From contig JAHKLT010000026.1 of NCBI GenBank assembly GCA_020854915.1, positions 28,551 through 92,550 of the forward strand: 64,000 bases of DNA, given 5' to 3'. Both the position numbers and the translations under genes were made by a program. Below are positions 1 to 8,258 of the stretch, in pieces. A model generated the notes under the pieces. The model was not told where the DNA came from. It was given only the letters and a program-made list of their open reading frames with translations, and did no database searches. Origin of the DNA: Methanobacteriaceae archaeon (GTDB lineage Archaea; Methanobacteriota; Methanobacteria; Methanobacteriales; Methanobacteriaceae). How positions within the stretch are numbered: position 1 is the first letter of the stretch; each line of letters starts with the position of its first letter.

Positions 1-129
1 TTGTTTCTTTAATCATTAAATTTTCATTATAAATCATGTTAATCTTTTGAAATATTATAAATAGATTTTGTAAAATACAAAAAAATATTTAATTAATAAA
101 TAATATATATAAAATATGTTATATAATAA
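1..129 (+). promoter_or_regulatory. AT-rich upstream region of comA
   Basis: This stretch has no gene. It is almost pure A/T. A TATA-like run at about 106-114 lies only 16-24 bases before the comA ATG at 130, which would give a nearly leaderless mRNA. A second candidate, TTATAAATA near 56-64, would give a leader of about 45 bases. No Shine-Dalgarno precedes position 130. The assignment is inferred from composition and spacing only. Confidence 0.4.
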
Positions 130-909
130 ATGCGAGATTTAAATATGAATTCTTTTAATTTTCTTCTAAACGAAAAAAATAATAAACATTGTGGAATAAC
201 AATGGTTTTAGATAAAGGACTTGGTTTTGAAACATCTAAAAGTCTTATGGAATTATCTGGAGAATATGTAGATTATCTAAAATTTGGATGGGGAACTACA
301 GCTATTCAAGATTTCAATTTAGTAAAAGACAAGGTTGAAATGTATAAATCATTTGATATGAATCCATATGTTGGTGGGACTTTATTTGAAATAGCTATTA
401 TTCAATCAAAATTATCTGAATTTTTCGAAGAAGCAGATAAACTAGGTTTTGAAACTCTTGAAGTTTCTGATGGAACAATTGACATTCCACATAGTGAAAA
501 AATAGATTATATTTCACAAGCAAAAGATTTAGGATTTGAGGTTTTATCTGAAGTAGGTAAAAAAGACCTTGAAAAAGATAATAAAATAAGTTTAGATGAT
601 AGAATCAATTATATTAAAAAAGAATTAGATGCTGGTTCTTCTAAAATTATAATCGAAGCTCGTGAAGGTGGTAAATCTATTGGTGTTTTTGATGAAAAAG
701 GAAATGCTAAAGGAAATGAAGTTGATTATATTTTAAACAAAACAAAATCTGATGATTTAATTTGGGAAGCACCTAATAAGAATCAGCAAGTTTATTTTAT
801 TTTAAAGATTGGGCATGATGTAAATTTGGGTAATATTTCTTCAGATGAAATAATTTCTCTTGAAACTTTAAGACGTGGACTTAGAGGAGATACTTTAGGA
901 AAATTATAA
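130..909 (+). CDS. comA: Phosphosulfolactate synthase (ComA)
   Basis: ComA adds sulfite to phosphoenolpyruvate to make (R)-phosphosulfolactate, the first committed step of coenzyme M synthesis in methanogens. The 259 residues fit the family's single TIM-barrel. Visible family motifs are LDKGLG (28-33), KFGWGT (51-56), EVSDG (111-115), EVGKK (141-145) and EAREGG (176-181). The start at 130 has no SD; an in-frame ATG at 145 (Met6), behind a weak GAG, is an alternative. It heads a rightward cluster with the DUF39 protein and hdrCBA, and comD-comE converge on that cluster. comB and comC are not in the window. The family call is firm; the exact start is not. Confidence 0.93.
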   Translation: MRDLNMNSFNFLLNEKNNKHCGITMVLDKGLGFETSKSLMELSGEYVDYLKFGWGTTAIQDFNLVKDKVEMYKSFDMNPYVGGTLFEIAIIQSKLSEFFEEADKLGFETLEVSDGTIDIPHSEKIDYISQAKDLGFEVLSEVGKKDLEKDNKISLDDRINYIKKELDAGSSKIIIEAREGGKSIGVFDEKGNAKGNEVDYILNKTKSDDLIWEAPNKNQQVYFILKIGHDVNLGNISSDEIISLETLRRGLRGDTLGKL

Positions 910-928
910 TATATAAGGCGGTATTTTA

Positions 929-2203
929 TTGCTTAAAAGAAATATTAATGATATAAATAAGAAAATCGAAGGTGGAAATGCAAATATTTTTACAGTTCAT
1001 GAATTTAAAAAGCTCATAGATAATAATGAAGTTCCTAAATTTGAGGATGTTGATGTTATAACATGTGGAACCTGTGGTGTCATGTCTGGGACTGCTGCAA
1101 TATTAAATTTAACAGTAACAGAACCAGGAGTATTTAAAAAAGCTAAAAATATTTATTTAAATAATATTCCTGGAAATGTTGGGCCTTGTCCTAATGAATG
1201 GTTAGGATCTGTTGATTTAATTTTACATGGAACTAGTCACAGTATAAGAAACAATAGCTATGGTGGAGGTTTTTTATTAAAAGATTTATTAGAAGGTAAA
1301 GATGTTTCTATAAAAATTGAAGATATAGATGGAAATGTTTATGAATCAAGTACTTCTTTAAAAGAAATGGGAAGAGCTCAATTAATTGGAACTAGAATGG
1401 CTTTTAAAAATTATACTGCTTTTACAAATCCAAATGAAGACCCAATTAGATCAATATTTAGTGTTATTCCATTAGAAGGTAATTTAAGTGGAATTACTTT
1501 TTCAGGTTGTGGTGAATTAAATCCTCTAGAAAATGATCCTGAGAAAAACATCATAAAAGAAAATTCTAAAGTTCTTTTAAATGAATCAAAAGGAATTGTT
1601 TTAGGAGATGGAACTAGAAGTTCTAAAGGAAAACCTAATTTAATGTTATCTGCTAATATAAAAGATATGAAATCTGAATATATAGGTGGTTTTAAAACTG
1701 GTGAAGGGCCTGAAATTTATAATACTGTAGCTATTCCAATACCAGTTTTAAATGAAAATATTTATAATAATCTCTTAATTAGAAATAAGGATATATCACT
1801 ACCAGTTGCAGATATAAAAGGAAGACATTTACCTCTAACAAAAACAGATTATGGTAAAATGTGGAATAATCATGAAGAAAGACCTAAATATAACAAAACA
1901 AAGTGTGCAAAATGTAATAATTGTAAAGTAGAAGAATATTGTCCTACAAAAGCTTTTGAAAACTATAATTTGAACATGAAAAAATGTTTCGGATGTGGTA
2001 TTTGTATATATAATTGTATTGAAAATGCTTTTAAGATGAATATTGGTAATGTAGAACTTGATATTAATGATAAAGATTATTCTATTCCAATATATTGTAG
2101 ACAATCCGATGTTTCAAGAGCTAAAAAATTATCTAATAAATTAAAAATAATGATTGAAAATAAAGAATTTATTTTAAGTGATAATAATGAATTTAAAACT
2201 TAA
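929..2203 (+). CDS. DUF39/NIL-type protein with C-terminal 2[4Fe-4S] domain (methanogenesis marker 16; probable ComF)
   Basis: This 424-residue protein joins a DUF39 domain (about 1-320) to a ferredoxin-like tail. The DUF39 part has ITCGTCG (Cys46, Cys49), Cys87 in GPCPNE and Cys194 in FSGCGE. The tail has cluster ligands Cys326/329/332/338 and Cys353/356/359/363. Family knowledge: DUF39 proteins incorporate sulfide into aldehydes (aspartate semialdehyde to homocysteine). As I recall, the methanogen marker-16 form converts sulfoacetaldehyde and sulfide to coenzyme M (ComF). Its place directly behind comA supports the coenzyme M role. The start is TTG behind an AAGGCGGT Shine-Dalgarno. It overlaps hdrC by 17 bases, which suggests translational coupling. 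Confidence 0.85.
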   Translation: MLKRNINDINKKIEGGNANIFTVHEFKKLIDNNEVPKFEDVDVITCGTCGVMSGTAAILNLTVTEPGVFKKAKNIYLNNIPGNVGPCPNEWLGSVDLILHGTSHSIRNNSYGGGFLLKDLLEGKDVSIKIEDIDGNVYESSTSLKEMGRAQLIGTRMAFKNYTAFTNPNEDPIRSIFSVIPLEGNLSGITFSGCGELNPLENDPEKNIIKENSKVLLNESKGIVLGDGTRSSKGKPNLMLSANIKDMKSEYIGGFKTGEGPEIYNTVAIPIPVLNENIYNNLLIRNKDISLPVADIKGRHLPLTKTDYGKMWNNHEERPKYNKTKCAKCNNCKVEEYCPTKAFENYNLNMKKCFGCGICIYNCIENAFKMNIGNVELDINDKDYSIPIYCRQSDVSRAKKLSNKLKIMIENKEFILSDNNEFKT

Positions 2204-2765
2204 TGAAAATACTCATGATCTAGCAAATAGTATACTTAAAAATTTAAAATCCTCAGAGGATATGGGATTACTTAGATGTGTTCAATGTGGAATGTGTACT
2301 TCAACATGTCCAGGAGCTAGACATTCTTCATATAATCCTAGAGAAATGATTAAAAAAATCCTTCAAGGTGATGAAACAGTTATTGAAGATGAAAATATCT
2401 GGAATTGCTTTTATTGTTATACTTGCCATAGTATTTGTCCAGTTGGAAATAGTGCATGTGAAGTAAATCAGATTTTAAGACAAATTGCAATTAAAAATGG
2501 AAAAGTTAATGATAAAGTAAAGCCATTTATTGAATTTGGAGATAGTTTTCTTAGATTAGCTATTGGTGGAATCCCCTCTATATTTTTCCCTGAAATGAGA
2601 GAAGATATTGGTGAAGATTGGTGGGATTTTAAAAATAATTTAGATGAAATAAGAAAAGATTTAGATTTAGATTCCTATATTCCTGATGATGAATCAATTA
2701 ATGAAGTTAGAACATTGCTTATAAATTCTGGTTTTGAAAAAAGAATTAAAAAAATAGAAGAATAG
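2187..2765 (+). CDS. hdrC: Heterodisulfide reductase subunit C-like protein
   Basis: HdrC is the small ferredoxin-type subunit that passes electrons between HdrA and HdrB. Numbered from the ATG at 2187, the 192-residue protein has two complete CxxCxxCxxxCP motifs (Cys31/34/37/41 and Cys74/77/80/84). The length is normal for soluble HdrC. The start was moved from the upstream GTG at 2178 because that GTG belongs to a GTGAT Shine-Dalgarno at 2179-2183. It overlaps the DUF39 gene and lies 9 bases before hdrB. It belongs to a paralogous set, not necessarily to the catabolic CoM-S-S-CoB reductase; see hdrB and hdrA for the unusual features. Confidence 0.85.
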   Translation: MNLKLNENTHDLANSILKNLKSSEDMGLLRCVQCGMCTSTCPGARHSSYNPREMIKKILQGDETVIEDENIWNCFYCYTCHSICPVGNSACEVNQILRQIAIKNGKVNDKVKPFIEFGDSFLRLAIGGIPSIFFPEMREDIGEDWWDFKNNLDEIRKDLDLDSYIPDDESINEVRTLLINSGFEKRIKKIEE

Positions 2766-2774
2766 AGGCTGAAA

Positions 2775-3761
2775 ATGAAAGATATACCTAATAGTAATAT
2801 ATTGCTTTTTAAAAGTTGTTTAGTTTCAGTAGAATACCCTGGAATTGAATCATCAACAAAATATGTTTTTGATAAAATAGGAATAGATTATGAAGTAAAC
2901 AGTCGTCAAACATGTTGTACAGGTCTTGGGCATTATTCTGATATTTTTGATCAAATGTCAACAAGTATAATTGGAGCTCGTAATTTTCATGTAGCTAAAG
3001 ATTTAAATCGCAAAAATTTAGTAATGCTATGTGCTACTTGTTATGCAATCAATAAAAAAGTAGCTAATATTTTAAATAATAAAAAAGAAACTAGAAATGA
3101 AATTAATGAAATTTTTGAAGAATCTAATATGGGTGAAATGAAATACAAAGAAGGAGATATTGATTCATCAAAAAATATTTTTCATGTAGTAGATATTTTA
3201 TATAGTAAAAAAGAAGAAATAGCTAAAAATATTAAATTTGATTTATCTAAGTTTAAAATAGCTACTCATCATGGATGTCATTATTGTAAAGTTCACTACA
3301 ACGATACGATTGGTGGAATTAGAGATCCAAATATTATAGATGATATAATTAAATATTGTGGTGTTGAGACTATAGGCTGGTATGATCATAAAATAACAAC
3401 ATGTGGTTCAGGATTTAGACAACGTTTTGTAAATAAAGATTTGTCTATGGATGTTACATTAGATAAACTTAATTCATTAAAAAATGATGGGGTTGAAGTA
3501 TTAGTTCATTTATGTCCAAATTGTCATGTGCAATTTGATAGATATGAAAAATATATTGCAGATACTAATGAAACAGAATTTAATATTATTCATTTAAATA
3601 TTGCTCAATTTATAGCTTTAGCAATGGGGGCTGATCCTTATAAAGTAGTAGGAATACAAACACATACTGTTCCAATTGAACCTTTTGTTAAAGAACTAGA
3701 AGAGAATATTATTGAAACAGAAAATAAACAAGAAATTGTTGAGAGTGATAATAATGTCTGA
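2775..3761 (+). CDS. hdrB: Divergent heterodisulfide reductase subunit B-like protein
   Basis: HdrB carries two cysteine-rich CCG domains, which in the true enzyme hold the two non-cubane [4Fe-4S] clusters that cleave CoM-S-S-CoB. Domain 1 is intact: Cys15, Cys47-Cys48, Cys86 and Cys89. Domain 2 has Cys168, then Thr209-Cys210 where the family has Cys-Cys, then Cys247 and Cys250. One of five ligands is therefore missing. The 328 residues are slightly longer than usual because of a charged C-terminal tail. SD GAGG precedes the ATG. The stop overlaps the start of hdrA by 8 bases. The substitution argues for a specialised paralogue with altered chemistry rather than the housekeeping HdrB. Confidence 0.82.
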   Translation: MKDIPNSNILLFKSCLVSVEYPGIESSTKYVFDKIGIDYEVNSRQTCCTGLGHYSDIFDQMSTSIIGARNFHVAKDLNRKNLVMLCATCYAINKKVANILNNKKETRNEINEIFEESNMGEMKYKEGDIDSSKNIFHVVDILYSKKEEIAKNIKFDLSKFKIATHHGCHYCKVHYNDTIGGIRDPNIIDDIIKYCGVETIGWYDHKITTCGSGFRQRFVNKDLSMDVTLDKLNSLKNDGVEVLVHLCPNCHVQFDRYEKYIADTNETEFNIIHLNIAQFIALAMGADPYKVVGIQTHTVPIEPFVKELEENIIETENKQEIVESDNNV

Positions 3762-6108
3762 AATTAAAGAAAATGACCCAATAACAATAAAATTAGAAAA
3801 AGAAAAAAATGATTTAAAAATTGGTGTCTTTATTTGTAGATGTGGTGGAAATATATCAGATATTGTTGATATTGATAAAGTTAAATCTTCAATCGATGCA
3901 GAAATTGTTGAAGAGTTTGAAAATTTATGTTCTCTAAATGGACGTAAGATTATTAGAGAAAATATTATTAATAAAAATCTTGATAGAATTGTTATTGCTG
4001 CTTGCTCACCAATTTCTCATGAAAAAACATTTCGAGAGTATGTACAACCATTAAATCCTTATTTAATGGACATAGCTAATTTAAGAGAACACTGCTCATG
4101 GGTTCATGATGATAACCCGGAAAAAGCTACTGAAAAAGCTATTACATTAATAAAAGCATCAATAGAAAAAGTAAAACAATCAAATCCTGTTGATCCTATT
4201 TCTTATCAAACCCCAAATAGTGCTGTAGTTATTGGAGGAGGAATAGCTGGAATGAATTCTGCTCTTTCTCTTGCAAAACAAGGAATTAATGTTGATTTAA
4301 TAGAAGAAGCACCAACAGTTGGAGGGAACATGGCAAAAATTGGAAAGGTTTTCTCTCCTATTAAAATAGCTGAAGAATGTGGTTTGTGTTTACTTAATCC
4401 AATATTGAATGAATTTGTATGGCATAAAAATATCAATATACACACTAATTCAAAAGTATTAAACTGTGAAAAAAGAGGAGGTAATTTCACATTACTTGTT
4501 GAAAAAAATCCTCGTTATGTAGATAGTGATAAATGTATTTCTTGTGGTAAATGTAGTGAAGTATGTGAAGTAGAAGTGAATGATTCATGGAATGATGGAT
4601 TATCAAAAAGAAAAGCTATTTACAGACCATTTTCACAATCATATCCTGATTCCTATATAATTGATATAGAAAATTGTGAAAAATGTGGTAAATGTGTTAA
4701 AATATGCCCAATGCATGCAATTAGACTAAAAGCAGAAAAAGAAATGATCCCATTAAATTCAGGTTCAGTCATTATAGCTACTGGCCATAAGCTATTTAAT
4801 CCTGATTTAAGACCAGAATATGGTTATAGTAGATACGAAGATGTAATAACACAAAGTGAACTTGGAAGAATAATGGGAGTAAATGGACCTACAAAAGGAA
4901 AACTCAAAAAACTATCAAATGGAAAAGTCCCAAAAAGAATTGTTATGATTCAATGTGTTGGTTCAAGAGATGAAAAACCAGGTGGCCATAAATATTGTTC
5001 AAAAGTATGTTGTATGGTTGCTTTAAAAAATGCAAATATAATTAAACATAAATATCCTGATACCAATATTATTATTTGCTATACGGATATTAGAACTCCC
5101 GGAATGTATGAAAAATACTACAAACACACACAACAAGCAGGTATTAGATTAATCAGAGGCCGACCTGGAGAAGTAGTGAAAAAAAATGATACTCTTATTG
5201 TTAGAACAGAAGATACATTGAAAAAAGAATTTGTTGAAATTGAAGCAGATATGGTTGTTTTATCAACAGCTTTAGAACCATCAGAAGGAACAAAAGAAAT
5301 AGCTAAAATTATGGATATTGGAGTTACTGAAGATTTTTTTATAAAAGAATCACATCCAAAAACAAAACCAGTTACAACAGATGTTAAAGGAGCATATGTT
5401 TGTGGAACAGCTCAAGATCCTAAAGATATTACTGAAAGTATTATGCAAGCAACATCTGCAGCAGCAAAAGTATCTGAAATGATTCACCAAGGTGTTGAAA
5501 TAGAACCATTTATAGCTGAAATCGATCAAAAAAGATGTAATATCTGTGAAAAATGTATTCATACTTGTAAATATAAAGCATTATCGATTAAAGATGATGA
5601 AATGCATATCGATCCTGTCTCATGTTCTGGTTGTGGAAAATGTTTAACAGCATGTAGTGAAAATGCAATAAATATACAAGGAAATATAGAAGAAAAAATA
5701 TTTGGAACAATTTATGGATTATTAAAAGATAAAAAAGAAGGAGAAAGGAGAATAATTGTTTTCTTAGACAGAATTGGATATACAACAACAGATAATATTG
5801 GAGTAAATAGAGTCAAATTACCTGAATCTATTTATGTTGTTAAAGTACATTCTGTTAACAGAGTAATGCCAAAACATATAATTTATGCATTACAAAATGG
5901 TGCTGATGGTGTATTTATAGGAGAATATCCTGGAGATTTAATGTATCAGGAAGTTGAAAAGAAAATGAACTTGATTCAAGAAAAAATAGCTGAAAATAAT
6001 ATGAATCCTGAAAGATTAGAATTTTCAAATGTTTATATTCCATACTTTAGAGGTCTTGCAGAAAAATTTGAAAGATTTGATGATAAAATAAAAAATCTAG
6101 AAGGTTAA
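3754..6108 (+). CDS. hdrA: HdrA-like flavoprotein with C-terminal MvhD-like domain
   Basis: HdrA is the FAD-containing subunit that bifurcates electrons in the soluble Hdr complex. Residue numbers are from the ATG at 3754, which overlaps the hdrB stop. The N-terminal cluster ligands are Cys28/30/59/84/114. The FAD fold has GGGIAG at 161-166 and Cys209/212. Two inserted ferredoxin motifs lie at 261-271 and 308-318, CVGSRDE at 401-407, Cys415/419/420, and a C-terminal pair at 595-605 and 624-634. Canonical HdrA ends soon after this. Here residues 665-784 resemble MvhD (GADGVFIG, then GEYPGD, 716-728) but contain no cysteine. The length, 784, resembles HdrA-MvhD fusions. All HdrA cluster ligands appear present. 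Confidence 0.86.
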   Translation: MSEIKENDPITIKLEKEKNDLKIGVFICRCGGNISDIVDIDKVKSSIDAEIVEEFENLCSLNGRKIIRENIINKNLDRIVIAACSPISHEKTFREYVQPLNPYLMDIANLREHCSWVHDDNPEKATEKAITLIKASIEKVKQSNPVDPISYQTPNSAVVIGGGIAGMNSALSLAKQGINVDLIEEAPTVGGNMAKIGKVFSPIKIAEECGLCLLNPILNEFVWHKNINIHTNSKVLNCEKRGGNFTLLVEKNPRYVDSDKCISCGKCSEVCEVEVNDSWNDGLSKRKAIYRPFSQSYPDSYIIDIENCEKCGKCVKICPMHAIRLKAEKEMIPLNSGSVIIATGHKLFNPDLRPEYGYSRYEDVITQSELGRIMGVNGPTKGKLKKLSNGKVPKRIVMIQCVGSRDEKPGGHKYCSKVCCMVALKNANIIKHKYPDTNIIICYTDIRTPGMYEKYYKHTQQAGIRLIRGRPGEVVKKNDTLIVRTEDTLKKEFVEIEADMVVLSTALEPSEGTKEIAKIMDIGVTEDFFIKESHPKTKPVTTDVKGAYVCGTAQDPKDITESIMQATSAAAKVSEMIHQGVEIEPFIAEIDQKRCNICEKCIHTCKYKALSIKDDEMHIDPVSCSGCGKCLTACSENAINIQGNIEEKIFGTIYGLLKDKKEGERRIIVFLDRIGYTTTDNIGVNRVKLPESIYVVKVHSVNRVMPKHIIYALQNGADGVFIGEYPGDLMYQEVEKKMNLIQEKIAENNMNPERLEFSNVYIPYFRGLAEKFERFDDKIKNLEG

Positions 6109-6146
6109 ATAAATCTTAAATGAAATCAAGAAAAAAACATTGTTTA

Positions 6147-6686
6147 TTATTTCAAAACAGATTTCATAAATCTATTTTTTATTTCGATAGGACTTAAAGG
6201 AATGATTTTTACAGATTCATTATTTCCTTTATCTATTTTGAAATTAATAAAAGTATTTTCATCTAAATTAATTATTTCTTTTAAATTAATATTTTCATAT
6301 TCAAAAGATTTTAAACCAGAAGATTTTGCAATTTCAAATAAATCAACATATCGTGCATAAGTATCTTGATTTCCAGTGGATCCATATGCTCCATTGTTTA
6401 ATAAAATCCATGTTAGATTTTTAGGTTTTTGTTTAGAAATTGTAACAATAGAACCTAAATTCATTAAAAGAGAACCATCACCATCAATAACAACTACTTT
6501 CTTATCTTGAGAAATAGCTAATCCTAAACCAATTGATGAAACAAGCCCCATTGAACCAATCATATAAAAGTTTTCATTTCTATCTTTTATAGCATATAAT
6601 TCTCGTGATGGAAAACCAATATTGCAAACAATTAATTCATCATCAATTGATTTCATAATTTCTTTAATTGCATCATAACGTTTCAT
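6147..6686 (-). CDS. comE: Sulfopyruvate decarboxylase, beta subunit (ComE)
   Basis: ComE is the thiamine-diphosphate-binding subunit of sulfopyruvate decarboxylase, which makes sulfoacetaldehyde for coenzyme M. The 179-residue protein has the TPP motif GDGSLLMNLGS followed about 30 residues later by NNGAYGS. It lies 15 bases behind comD, the alpha subunit, and converges on hdrA with a 38-base gap. The ATG at 6686 follows a GTGAT Shine-Dalgarno, so a start 15 bases further upstream is unlikely. In some methanogens comD and comE are fused; here they are separate, so both are needed for activity. Confidence 0.92.
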   Translation of the reverse strand: MKRYDAIKEIMKSIDDELIVCNIGFPSRELYAIKDRNENFYMIGSMGLVSSIGLGLAISQDKKVVVIDGDGSLLMNLGSIVTISKQKPKNLTWILLNNGAYGSTGNQDTYARYVDLFEIAKSSGLKSFEYENINLKEIINLDENTFINFKIDKGNNESVKIIPLSPIEIKNRFMKSVLK

Positions 6687-6701
6687 TTTATCACATAACA
6701 A

Positions 6702-7202
6702 TTATTTACATGTCCAATAGCTAATTTCTAATAAAATAGCTACAGGTAATTCATTTTCAAGAGATTTTTCCCAAGAATTAGATACAATATCTAAACATTC
6801 CTCTGTAGAACATGGATTAAAATGTTGAATATTAATTGAATCTAAAATTTTTGGAGTAGCTATTCCCATTGGAACTTGTCCTACAATAGGTTCACCTTCA
6901 GTTCCTCTGTGACTAATTATCATTACAAGGGGGAATTTATATAGTTCAGTTAAAGAAGTTAATCCATTAACAGAGTTTCCAAGACCTGAGTTTTGCATTA
7001 AAATAGCTACTTTCTTACCAGCAAGATATGCTCCTGCACATATGCCAATACCTTCTTCTTCTCTAGTTACAGGCATATGGGTTATTTTTTTATCTTCATC
7101 AACTAAGGTAAGTAGTTTATTTAAATTTATACACGGCAAACTAACAATGAAATTAATTCCTGCTTTTTTTATGCCTTCATAAACATAATTACTATTTACC
7201 AT
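6702..7202 (-). CDS. comD: Sulfopyruvate decarboxylase, alpha subunit (ComD)
   Basis: ComD supplies the pyrimidine-binding half of the thiamine-diphosphate site of sulfopyruvate decarboxylase. The sequence shows the TREEEGIGICAGA segment with the catalytic-type glutamate and the MQNSGLGNSVN segment typical of the family. Start: an ATG at 7202 sits behind AGGTGTT, so the first nine bases of the longer reading frame are dropped; the protein is 166 residues. It follows idsA by 21 bases and may be read as the tail of the long ribosomal/isoprenoid transcription unit. Together with comE it closes the coenzyme M cluster. Confidence 0.92.
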   Translation of the reverse strand: MVNSNYVYEGIKKAGINFIVSLPCINLNKLLTLVDEDKKITHMPVTREEEGIGICAGAYLAGKKVAILMQNSGLGNSVNGLTSLTELYKFPLVMIISHRGTEGEPIVGQVPMGIATPKILDSINIQHFNPCSTEECLDIVSNSWEKSLENELPVAILLEISYWTCK

Positions 7203-7223
7203 AAATAACACCTAATAAATATT

Positions 7224-8210
7224 TTATAAATCTCTTTCAAGAACAAAATCTGCAATCTTCTCAAGCATGTTTTTAGCTTCAGAATCGGGCAATATTTTTA
7301 GTAGTTCTTTTGCCTTGTTGACATTTCCAAGTGCAACATCATGAGTATATTGAATTGAATCATATTTTTCAAATATTGATATCGCTACATCTATATCTTC
7401 TTTAGAAGAATCACTGTCTTTAAGAATTTTTAATAATTTTTGAGAATCCTCTTCATTTGCTTCATTTAATGTTTTAACAACCATTAAAGTCATCTTGCCT
7501 TTAGCTATATCACTACCCACAGGTTTACCAATATATTTCTCATCTCCAACAACATCTAAATAATCATCTTGTATTTGAAAAGCAAGACCAATTAATTCTC
7601 CATATTCATACATTGTAGAAATAACTTTATCATCAGCTCCCCCCATAATAGCTCCAACTTTTGAGGCAGCAGCTATTAAAGCTCCTGTTTTTTTAAAAAT
7701 CATATCCATATACTCTTCTTCAGAAACATCATATCTACCTTCAAAACTAATATCTAAAGCTTGACCTTCACAAATTTGAACACATGCATCAGCTACAGTA
7801 GCAAGTGCCTGATTATTTTGAATTGGAGTTTTATCTGAAGTAATGATTAATTCAAAAGCTTTAGAAAATAATGTATCCCCTGATAAAATAGCTACACCAT
7901 TACCCCAAACTTTATGAACTGCAGGAACACCTCGCCTAACATCATCATCATCCATAATATCATCATGGATTAAAGAAAAAGTATGAATAAGTTCAATAGC
8001 AGCAGCAGAATTTAAAGATCCTTCTTTCCCACCAACAACAGATTCAGAAACCATTAATGTTAAAGCTGGCCTAATCATCTTACCTCCAGCATTAGTTAAA
8101 TAAATAGAAGCTTCTTGAAGATCATTAGGAATTATTGTAGAAAGATTTTCATCAATAATTCTTTTAATTTCCTTAGAATAATCATTTAATAAATCTGTAA
8201 TCTCACTCAT
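7224..8210 (-). CDS. idsA: Geranylgeranyl diphosphate synthase / short-chain isoprenyl diphosphate synthase
   Basis: This trans-prenyltransferase (328 residues) condenses IPP with allylic diphosphates to give the C15/C20 chains used for archaeal ether lipids. The first aspartate-rich motif reads DDIMDDD, near residue 78-84, with RRG just after it. The second reads DDYLD, preceded by FQIQ. GGAGGG lies before the ATG. It is the last of the lipid-precursor genes (mvk, ipk, fni, rnj, idsA), an order known from other Methanobacteriales. Chain length cannot be fixed from sequence alone; bifunctional FPP/GGPP synthesis is usual for this family. Confidence 0.92.
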   Translation of the reverse strand: MSEITDLLNDYSKEIKRIIDENLSTIIPNDLQEASIYLTNAGGKMIRPALTLMVSESVVGGKEGSLNSAAAIELIHTFSLIHDDIMDDDDVRRGVPAVHKVWGNGVAILSGDTLFSKAFELIITSDKTPIQNNQALATVADACVQICEGQALDISFEGRYDVSEEEYMDMIFKKTGALIAAASKVGAIMGGADDKVISTMYEYGELIGLAFQIQDDYLDVVGDEKYIGKPVGSDIAKGKMTLMVVKTLNEANEEDSQKLLKILKDSDSSKEDIDVAISIFEKYDSIQYTHDVALGNVNKAKELLKILPDSEAKNMLEKIADFVLERDL

Positions 8211-8258
8211 TAAAAACCCTCCGAATAAATATAATATTAATATCCATTACTTAAAAAA

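Noticed and set aside
1835..2104. 89-codon minus-strand frame opposite the ferredoxin tail of the DUF39 protein
   Set aside because: It is the complement of the conserved cysteine motifs and has no features of its own.
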